Positions 1 through 6,379 of a DNA stretch of 14,732 nucleotides are shown piece by piece. Numbering within the stretch: position 1 is the stretch's first letter; each line of letters begins with the position of its first letter. The notes under the pieces were generated by a model that made no database searches, was not told the origin of the DNA, and saw only the letters and a program-made list of their open reading frames with translations. Source of the stretch: Pseudozyma flocculosa PF-1 (taxonomy: Eukaryota; Basidiomycota; Ustilaginomycetes; Ustilaginales; Ustilaginaceae). Location of the stretch: the NCBI RefSeq assembly GCF_000417875.1, contig NW_006920889.1:6890-21621 (forward strand), read 5' to 3'. The translations under genes and the position numbers were made by a program.

Positions 1-524
1 GTCAAGTCGCTCAAGGACCGCATCCCCGAGCCGCTCCGTCAACCGCCTCCTGACGCCCGCCCAGGCCCAGAAGCTGCGCGCCGCCGAGGCCAGGCAAAAG
101 GCCAAGGCAGAGGCCCAGGCAAAGGCGCTGGCGCTGGCAGGAGGCAAAAAGGCGAAAGCCGGAGGCAAGGCGGCGACACCGGGAGGGGCGGCCAACCTCC
201 AGTCGAGGATCAGCGTGCCCCTGGCCCAGAGGCTGGCCAAGCAGGCAGGCACGCCCAAGTCGGACCTGTGAGTGTGGGCGGAGGAAATCGCTGCCGTGTC
301 GGCCAAGGTTGCTGCTTTGTCCTTTTCTTGCGCTTGCGCTGACGAGATCGTGTTTGGGCTCTCCTTCGCATCCTGTTTCTCCCCTCACGCCATCGACGCC
401 AACCCTTCGCAGCGCCGCGCAAAGGGAGGCGGACAAGAAGAAAAAGAAGAGGGCGGTGGCCAAGGCCAAGAAGAAGTCGGCCGCCGGGGGCGCGGCCAGT
501 GCCGGCATGGAGATTGACGCCTGA
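1..524 (+). CDS. 3' end of an unidentified Lys/Ala-rich protein gene (partial, two exons visible)
   Basis: The gene runs in from the left edge, so its start is not seen. The visible coding sequence is exon 2-267 (frame starting at base 2), intron 268-412 (GTGAGT to CAG, 145 nt) and exon 413-524, ending in TGA at 522-524. The join is in phase (CT+C gives Leu) and carries the frame into a lysine-rich tail. The C-terminal ~125 residues are rich in Ala, Lys, Gln and Arg. They include the segment RISVPLAQRLAKQAGTPKSD, then a KKKKK run and a KAKKK run that could serve as a nuclear or nucleolar localisation signal, and end in MEIDA. A CTGAC branch-point-like site lies near 338. I do not recognise the family, and a nuclear or nucleolar role is only suggested by the basic tail. 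The first ~40 nt also read plausibly in frame 1, so the upstream structure is uncertain. Confidence 0.6.
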
Positions 525-871
525 GCGAGGCGATGCAGAGCAGGGCAGTGCAGAGCAGACTGGCCTGCGTCCGCCCAGCTCGGTGTGCTACCCACGGCCG
601 GCGGCGCACGAGAACAAGACGATGACACTACAAGAGACCTCGACGAGGCCGGCGGCGGCGGCGGTGGATGCCGGTTTAGATTTGTCCAAGAAGGTGCTGT
701 GCTGGGCCGAAGCCGAAGCGGCAATACTAGTTTATCACAGGGCCGTTTGTCTATGCTCCTTATCCCTGCCGGAGGTCGATCGTAATGGTTCGTTGTTCGG
801 CTTGAGGGCGGGCGTTTGGCGACGAGGGGAAGGAAAGGAAAGGGAGGGGAAGGGGAAGAGGGGGGGCCTCG
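525..871. other. Convergent 3' intergenic region
   Basis: This 347-nt stretch separates the stop codons of two converging genes and should hold both 3' UTRs. No protein-like frame or RNA gene was seen. It holds a GGC-rich run near 650-663, a small AT-rich patch near 722-737 and a G-rich run on the + strand at its right end. No canonical AATAAA was seen on either strand. Confidence 0.6.
826..866 (+). other. G-run cluster, possible G-quadruplex
   Basis: Guanine runs on the + strand lie at 826-829, 842-844, 846-849, 852-855 and 860-866. Five runs of three or more with mostly short spacers can fold as a G-quadruplex, although the first spacer is long. The cluster ends five bases before the xylulokinase stop codon on the opposite strand, so the xylulokinase mRNA carries the complementary C-rich tract directly after its stop, and read-through RNA from the left-hand gene would carry the G-rich strand. 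Confidence 0.4.
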
Positions 872-3269
872 TCACTCGCCTCGTACCGCCCTATCCTCGA
901 GGGTCTTCCACTGCGCGACGAACGAGTCGTAGATGGCTGTCCGGTCAGGGCGCGGGTGTGCGACGACCTGTACGCCGCCCTGCGTCTCCTCGTCGTCGTT
1001 GTTCTCATCGTGTTGAGAGGGGGACGAGGAGGAGGAGGAGGACGAGGGGGAAGACGATGAACGGGATTTGATCGACTTGATGAACGCGTCAAACTCCTGC
1101 GGAACCGCCCCCGCCCCCGCCCCGGCAGTGGTAGAAGAAGAGGAGGCGACTTGGGAACGGTGCCATCCCCAAATGGCCTTGTAGGCCGCACCGACCGAAC
1201 AGAAGTTGTAGTGCGCTGCCGTCCACCTCTTTGCCCCTGGCGCCTGATCGACGACGGCGACGGGCTGGACGGGCTTGACGACGTCGCTGCCAAACACGTC
1301 CGAGAGGACTTGACAGATGACCGGGTTCGAAGATGCCCCGCCTACCGCGTAGAGCCTCTTGATTCCGCCCGAGGTTGGGGTCGAGCGAGGCGAGGCAGAG
1401 GAAGAGGAGGGCGACGAGACGATCGACAAAGAGCGGTGACGGTAATTGAGGAACTGGGTTTCCAGGATCGCCGAGGCGTTGCACGACGCCTTTGAAAACG
1501 AGGGCACGCGCGTGAATTCGCCCGCCGACGACGACGTGGGGCGTGCATAGCGGTGTACTCCGCTCGCTCCGTCCGGCTGGCGACGGCGAGGGCAAAGGAG
1601 GTGACAAGACCATGGCGTCAGTACTGGATGTCGGAGTCGCTCCCCCCGTGCCATGCCGCTCGGACCCGCCGCGCCGACTCACGATAATCTCTGGGCGGAG
1701 CCAGTAGAAGCCGACCCTCTGCTCTTTCCCCTCGCCCTCCTCGAGCCTGGTCGACTCGACATCGGCATTGAAGCGGTCCCAGCTCGACTCGCAAAACTCG
1801 TCGCGCACCCACTCGCGCGCCAGCGATCCGCTCTTGTAGACGAGCATGTTGAAGTAGGAAGAAGAAGAAGACCCGCCGCCGGACGACGACAACGACGACG
1901 ACGAGGCAGTCTTGGCTGGATGGACAAAGGCGTGGAACTCGGGGTGGGGCACGTACTGGGCCGTCGAGACCATGACCGTGTCCGAGGTGCCGAGCGAGAC
2001 GATGGCCTCGCCCTCGGCCAGGCTAAAGGCGAGAAACGTGGCCGGGTTGTCGCCCGTCCCCGGGAAGACATCGCAGTCCGGATGGAAGCCATACCGCTCC
2101 ACCCACCACTGCCCCACCTTGCCCACCGCTCGACCCGTGTCGCGCGCCACGACGCCCAGCTTGCGTTCGAGCTCGGCGGCGCCGCCCAGGTCGTCGGCTT
2201 CGCCGGCGTCGCCTCGCTCGCTCTCGCCGCTGACGAGACGGAGGAGCTCCCAATTCCAGCCGGGCTCGAGGCTGCCCTTTGTCTCGGAGGTGTGCTCCGA
2301 GTCGGGCCGCATGTCCCACAGGTTCATGCCGCAAGCGTCGCTCTCGTCGATGGGCTTGACGGGGTCGTCGTCGCTGGCATCGGCGTCGCGGTTGCCTCGG
2401 CCGGCGCAGAGAAGGGTGGTGACAAACGACGAGACGAGTGCAATGCGGTGGGTGTCTTTGTACTGATGCGGGTGCGACTGGCGCCAGGCGTGGATCTGGG
2501 GGCCCGTGAAGCGGGTGTGGGCGCGGGAGCCCGTGACGCGGGCCAGGCCGCGTGCGCCGTCCGGGTAGAGGTGCTCAAAGGCGGCGCAGGATGCCGCCGT
2601 GGAGCTGTCCTGCCAGTTGGGGACGACGTCGCGCGAAAAGGCCGAGGGCAGCTGGTCGGCCAGGGTGGCGGCGGGCGAGAGGGAAGCGAGGAGCGAGGGA
2701 GCCTGGCGCGAAAAGTAGACCGAGGCGTGTTGCTGTTGTGCGGGGGAGGAGGGAGGTGGAAGAGGGGATGGAGAGGACAGGGTGAGAAGGCGATAGACGA
2801 GTGCCGAAAAGAGGGGTTGAGAGAGGACAACGAGGTGAGAGAGGACAACGAGGTGAGAGAGGACAACGAGATGAGAGAGGACAACAAGAGCAGAGAAGCG
2901 GGATCAGTCGATGTTGGCCGGGACGCGAGGGCCGAGGGAGGCGCTGCGACCTACCTGACCTGCTGCGCTGATGCCCCGGATGCGGTCGACAGCCCATTGC
3001 TTCTGCTTGATCTTGTCTGCCATGCGGTCGAGCGCCTCGACGTAGAGCAGGACGGGGGCCACGACGGTGCCCGGGGGGTCGCCCGGCTGAGGAGCGAGCA
3101 CGCCGCCCTTTGTTGCATGGTGCGGGAGGTCGCGGTCGAAGCGGACCTCGAGCTCGTCGAGTACGGCGAGCGAGTTGTCGAGGAGGGAAGCCTTGAGGGC
3201 CTGGGTCGAGAGGTCGAGGCCGAGAAAGAGGGGCGACGCGGTGGTGGAAGCGGGTGGTGGCGGCGGCAT
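872..3269 (-). CDS. XKS1: Xylulokinase (D-xylulose kinase), three exons
   Basis: An FGGY-family kinase that phosphorylates D-xylulose to D-xylulose 5-phosphate in the cytosol, feeding the pentose phosphate pathway. Exons on the minus strand are 3269-2955, 2732-1683 and 1576-872. The introns are 2733-2954 (GTAGGT, 222 nt) and 1577-1682 (GTGAGT, 106 nt), both phase 0. The product is 689 aa. Visible motifs are the N-terminal ATP-fold strand GLDLSTQALKASLLD, the substrate-side motif AAGQQHASVYF (about 102-112, formed across the first splice), GMNLWD (240-245), FPGTGDNPATFLAF with the expected catalytic Asp at 333, SLGTSDTVM, and the late GGASSN nucleotide-binding motif (534-539). The ATG sits in a CTCACC context and no other N-terminus is better. 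It is longer than the ~600-aa yeast Xks1 because of Ser-rich inserts near 378-400 and 625-657. Family assignment is firm; D-xylulose specificity is inferred. Confidence 0.95.
1577..1682 (-). other. Xylulokinase intron 2
   Basis: A 106-nt phase-0 intron from GTGAGT to CCAG. It holds a good branch-point match, TACTGAC, in its second half. Splicing joins RPEII to PDGASGVHRY, which restores the xylulokinase alignment. Confidence 0.88.
2733..2954 (-). other. Xylulokinase intron 1, enlarged by tandem repeats
   Basis: A 222-nt phase-0 intron, the longest of the eight seen here. Donor GTAGGT follows a Gln codon and the acceptor ACAG precedes CAACAC, so splicing creates the family motif GQQHAS. Its middle is filled by an 18-bp tandem repeat, described separately. 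A CTCAC branch-point candidate lies about 50 nt before the acceptor and is followed by a pyrimidine-rich run. Confidence 0.9.
2821..2892 (-). repeat. 18-bp tandem repeat, four copies, inside xylulokinase intron 1
   Basis: Units lie at 2821-2838, 2839-2856, 2857-2874 and 2875-2892. The first two are identical, the third differs by one base and the fourth by a few. In the sense of the gene the unit is TCACCTCGTTGTCCTCTC, which is pyrimidine-rich and makes a CTCAC at each junction. A shorter, degenerate copy (about 2771-2786) lies at the likely branch-point region near the acceptor. Confidence 0.9.
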
Positions 3270-3353
3270 GGTGAGGGTATCTGGGGCCAGGGTTGTGGTT
3301 CGAGGGCGGCAAGGTGGGGTGTCGACGGGGTGGCCTTGGTTGGAGGGAGGGGG

Positions 3354-3359
3354 TTTATA
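3354..3359 (-). promoter_or_regulatory. TATA-like element upstream of xylulokinase
   Basis: The minus strand reads GATATAAACC here, a TATAAA match 85 nt before the xylulokinase ATG. It stands out in GC-rich surroundings and is followed downstream by a C-rich stretch. The placement suits a core promoter with a short 5' UTR, but no transcription start is known. Confidence 0.5.
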
Positions 3360-3615
3360 TCGAGACGGGCCAGAGGACTAACTGAGCGAGAGGGGGAGCG
3401 AACAAGGCAGCCAACCAGCCAGCCAGCTGGAAGATTGGCCAGGGATGACGGACAGGGCCACGAGGAAGGAAGGGGTCCCCGGTCACCGCTGCGCGCGGTT
3501 GTCAAAGATGGCCGAAGCGTCGAGGGATGTGGGGCCAGGCTAGGCCGTGCCTCAGGCCCGCCAGCCAAAGGCGTCGAGAGATTGCCGGGTAGCCAGCAAA
3601 GATGGCCACCGTCGT

Positions 3616-3725
3616 CCAATCTCGGGAGTCGGAGAGGGCGGCCGAGGGGGGCCATCGCTTTCAAGCTCGCGGCGTGGCCCGGCTGCTCTCTGGCTTCACC
3701 CAAGGCAGAGGAAGCATTGGATTGG
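3616..3725. promoter_or_regulatory. CCAAT boxes in the divergent promoter
   Basis: CCAAT occurs on the + strand at 3616-3620, and two adjacent CCAAT pentamers occur on the - strand at 3716-3725 (read on + as ATTGGATTGG). CCAAT is the core recognised by the fungal Hap2/3/5 complex. The tandem pair is unusual enough to note, but binding and the gene served are inferred. Confidence 0.4.
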
Positions 3726-3973
3726 CATCCGAGTCGGTGTCTGGCAGCACAGCATCGACGCTGTTGCAACTGCCATCCGGTGCTCTGAGCATCGTCGTTC
3801 GTCGCCCTGCTCGCCGCTAGCAAGAGCGACGCTGATGGGTCCGTGCGGCGACCGACACCATAGAGCGGCCCGCGCTTGATGCAATTTCGCCTGGAATTTT
3901 TTTCTTCTTGACTGGCCGGGCTGCAGCTGGCACCTCTCGCTGCTGGAATTTTGAGCTCGACGGCCCCGTCGTG

Positions 3974-3997
3974 CCACCACCACCACCACCACCACCA
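3974..3997 (+). repeat. (CCA)8 trinucleotide run in the PRMT3 5' UTR
   Basis: Eight perfect CCA units end 24 nt before the methyltransferase ATG. The run is non-coding for that gene. In other frames it gives poly-His or poly-Pro, which explains spurious open frames here. Confidence 0.85.
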
Positions 3998-4021
3998 TCC
4001 CATCTCCACCGCACCGACGCC

Positions 4022-6108
4022 ATGGCATCGGCAACACCATCCTCCAGCAGCCGCGCGGGCGGTGCCGTGCGGCCCGCCGACGACGACTCGGCTTCCTACC
4101 ACAGCGACTCGTCGTTCGACTCGCACGACGACCAGGACTGGGCAGACTGGGTCGAGGACCAGCCCCCCGCACTCGCCCTCTTCCCCGACCAGGACGGCTC
4201 CTACCCCACCCTCCCCTCGGCCCTCGCCGCCATCCAGGACGGCGCACAAAAGGGCTGCGACGTGCGCAACGTCGTACGCACCCTCGACCTCGACACCCTT
4301 GGCGCCATCCGCCTCGTCAACCGCATCCGCAGGCTCAAACTCGCCCCCTCCGACGTCAACGCACTTACGGGAAACGAGGACTGGTGGCAGGGCGAGCAGG
4401 AGCTCAAGCCCGTAGACGGCGGCGACGAGGACCCGCTCCTCCAGTTCGACTTTGACGGCGAGCAGTTCGGCGATGACGGCCACGGCCACCTCGACCGCGC
4501 TTCGACGGCTGCGGCACCCACGGCCGCTGCCGCCGGCGGGGCTGCATCCGAGCAAATCGAGCAGCTCCAGCACGAGCTCGAAGCCACCAGGGCCACGCTG
4601 CGCGAGGTCCAGTCGCGCCTACTCGCCACCATGGGCGTGTCCTCGTCTTCGCTCGACTCGGACCGCCGCGGGCCCGTGGCCGGGCTCAAGCCCACCGCCA
4701 AGCTGGCCAAGCTGACTCCGGGCGGCAAAGAGGGGCGCGACGACGACTCCCACTACTTTGACTCGTACGCCAGCAACGACATCCACCAGACCATGATCTC
4801 GGACCGCGCCCGCACCCTCTCGTACGCCCGCTTCCTCCTCTCGCCCGCCAACTCGCACCTCATCCGCGGCAAGACGGTCATGGACGTCGGCTGCGGCTCG
4901 GGCATCCTCTCGCTCTTTTGCGCCCGCGCCGGAGCCAAGCGCGTCGTGGCCATCGACGCCTCCAACGTCGCCAAGCGCGCCCGCGCCAACGTCGAGGAAA
5001 ACGGCTTCGGCCACGTCGTCACCGTCGTCCAGGGCAAGGTCGAGGACCTCGACGACGAGCTGGCCCAGTACGCCGCCGGCGTCGACCTGCTCGTGTCCGA
5101 GTGGATGGGCTACTTTTTGCTCTACGAGTGCATGCTCCCCTCGGTCCTCTACGCCCGCGACCGCTACCTGGCGCCCACGGGCATCCTCGCCCCGAGCCAC
5201 TGCCGCATGACGCTCGCCGCCGTGTCGGACCAGGAGCTGCTCCACGAGCGCATCCACTTTTGGAACGACGTGCACGGATTCAGGATGTCGGAGATGCAAA
5301 AGGGCCTCTACGACGAGGCGTACACCGAGGAGCTCAAAAACGACGCCGTCGTCTCGGACGTGTGCGACATCTACGTGAGTCGAGGCGCGCTGCCGCGCCG
5401 CCTGGCCTGATCGAACCCCCCCGGCGTCGTCGTCGTCGTCCACGGCTCTTGCTGACCCTCCCCATCTCTTGCTGACCCTCTCCGTATCTTGCTGCCCTCC
5501 ATGTTCCCCCCACCCCCTCCTACCAGGATCTACCGCTGCAAGTGCTGAGCTACCGCCAACCGACCTTCACGTCGCCGTTTACGCTGACGATCAAGGAGGA
5601 GGAGACGACGATCCACGCGCTGGCATCGTGGTTCGACACGTGGTTCACGCCCGATTCCAAGCCGTGGCCGCGTTCCGCCCAGACGGGGGAGGAGGAGAAG
5701 CGGGATACGGTGGGTGGCGAACGGCTGCAGGGTCTGGGTGCCTGCACCGTCGAGGCACCGACCGAATCGGACGTATACGGTCTCGACCTGCAGGGTTCCG
5801 CCGTTACCGCACCACCACCACCACCACCGGAGCAGGAGGGAGCCAAGGGGGAGGTGGTCAGTTTCACCACGGGCCCCCACGGCCTCATGACGCACTGGAA
5901 GCAGACAGTCTTCCTGCTCAAACAACCCATCCAGGCCTCGAGGGGCGATACCATCACCGGGTCCATCCAGGTCATCCAGTCCGCCGACAACTCGCGCGAA
6001 CTCGAAGTCGAACTCCACTACGAGGTGCGTCCCGCCTCCCTCGGCCCCGTTCGAACCAAGGGTGAGGGCGTGGGCACCCGCCTCGTCCAGCTCTACAAGG
6101 TCCGCTAG
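4022..6108 (+). CDS. RMT3: PRMT3-type protein arginine N-methyltransferase, two exons
   Basis: A class I protein arginine methyltransferase that transfers methyl groups from S-adenosylmethionine to arginine. PRMT3 orthologues act in the cytosol, mainly on 40S protein uS5 (Rps2). Exons are 4022-5374 and 5527-6108; the intron is phase 0 (GTGAGT to CCAG) and joins CDIY to DLPLQV. The product is 644 aa. The N-terminus is acidic with DWADWVED (39-46). It is followed by the PRMT3-specific domain up to about 145 (including LVNRIRR and DPLLQFDFD) and a coiled-coil-like helix at about 176-205. The catalytic core has motif I DVGCGSG (288-294), AIDAS, the double-E loop SEWMGYFLLYE (Glu360 and Glu369), and the THW loop (573-575). 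The zinc-finger cysteines and histidines expected near 50-80 are absent. A ~60-residue Pro/Glu/Gly-rich insert precedes the THW loop. The ATG is the first one available in frame. PRMT3 rather than PRMT1 is chosen from the N-terminal domain. Confidence 0.93.
5375..5526 (+). other. PRMT3 intron with repeated branch-point-like segment
   Basis: A 152-nt phase-0 intron from GTGAGT to CCAG. Its second half is a 20-bp tandem repeat, listed separately, in which TTGCTGACCC occurs twice, giving at least two equivalent branch-point candidates. Confidence 0.92.
5447..5506 (+). repeat. 20-bp tandem repeat, about 2.5 to 3 copies, inside the PRMT3 intron
   Basis: Units start at 5447, 5467 and 5487. Each opens with TCTTGCTG; the first two continue ACCCTC and the third CCCTCC. 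The last six or so bases of each unit have diverged. The first two contain CTGAC, the fungal branch-point core. Confidence 0.85.
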
Positions 6109-6379
6109 GTCCATCCCTGAACCCTCCATATCGATCGCTGAGAGGCAGTGGTCGGGTCTTGTTCCTAGTCGTCTCCTTTTTGTCCACCGAGGGACGAAGG
6201 GAGGTTCTTTCTTTTTGTACATACATGGAGCACGCCATGGAATGGCGATCAGCAGATCAAAGCAGAGCGGATGAGAGCAGAGCAGAAAAGAAAGACGAGG
6301 AGCCGGCCGACACGACCCGACGGCCGCTGCCTCTTGTCCTATCCGGCCCCCGACTGCCAACCTCTTGCCGCCGCCTTGC
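6109..6379. other. Convergent 3' region between PRMT3 and the M28 peptidase
   Basis: These 271 nt hold both 3' UTRs. On the + strand a T-rich run followed by TGTACATACAT (6216-6226) resembles a fungal polyadenylation efficiency element for the methyltransferase. On the other side there is a cluster of AGCAGA-type words (about 6249-6290). No gene was seen. Confidence 0.5.

Larger units (their letters stand above)
3270..4021. promoter_or_regulatory. Divergent promoter region, xylulokinase / PRMT3
   Basis: This 752-nt gap separates two start codons facing away from each other, so it should hold both promoters and 5' UTRs. A TATAAA for the xylulokinase side and CCAAT boxes are listed separately. 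Closer to the methyltransferase there is a T-rich pyrimidine tract (about 3895-3909), the 10-mer CTGGAATTTT twice (3891-3900 and 3943-3952), and a (CCA)8 run just before the ATG. Open frames crossing this gap have no family features and are taken as chance. Confidence 0.7.

Noticed and set aside
1321..1335. GGTTCGAA words (also near 6051) considered as tRNA B-boxes
   Set aside because: They lie inside coding exons, with no A-box or cloverleaf around them.
2821..2892. Regularly spaced repeats considered as a CRISPR-like array
   Set aside because: The units are directly adjacent with no spacers, lie inside a spliceosomal intron, and the genome is eukaryotic.
3375..3432. CAGC/CCAG-rich words in the promoter considered as a mobile-element end
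   Set aside because: No terminal inverted repeats, target-site duplication or transposase-like frame were found.
1653..3788. A 711-codon + strand frame across xylulokinase and its promoter, with a REDNE-type six-residue repeat
   Set aside because: The repeat is the 18-bp intron minisatellite read in the wrong strand. The frame crosses exons, introns and promoter of a clear gene on the other strand.
3951..4415. A frame beginning with a poly-His run that resembles a His tag
   Set aside because: It is the (CCA)8 repeat of the PRMT 5' UTR in another frame, and continues out of frame through the PRMT coding sequence. It is not a cloning-vector remnant.
2951..4573. A 540-codon minus-strand frame spanning the divergent promoter and the PRMT 5' end
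   Set aside because: It overlaps well-supported coding on the opposite strand, and its composition (poly-Trp from the CCA run, Arg/Pro-rich) is not protein-like.
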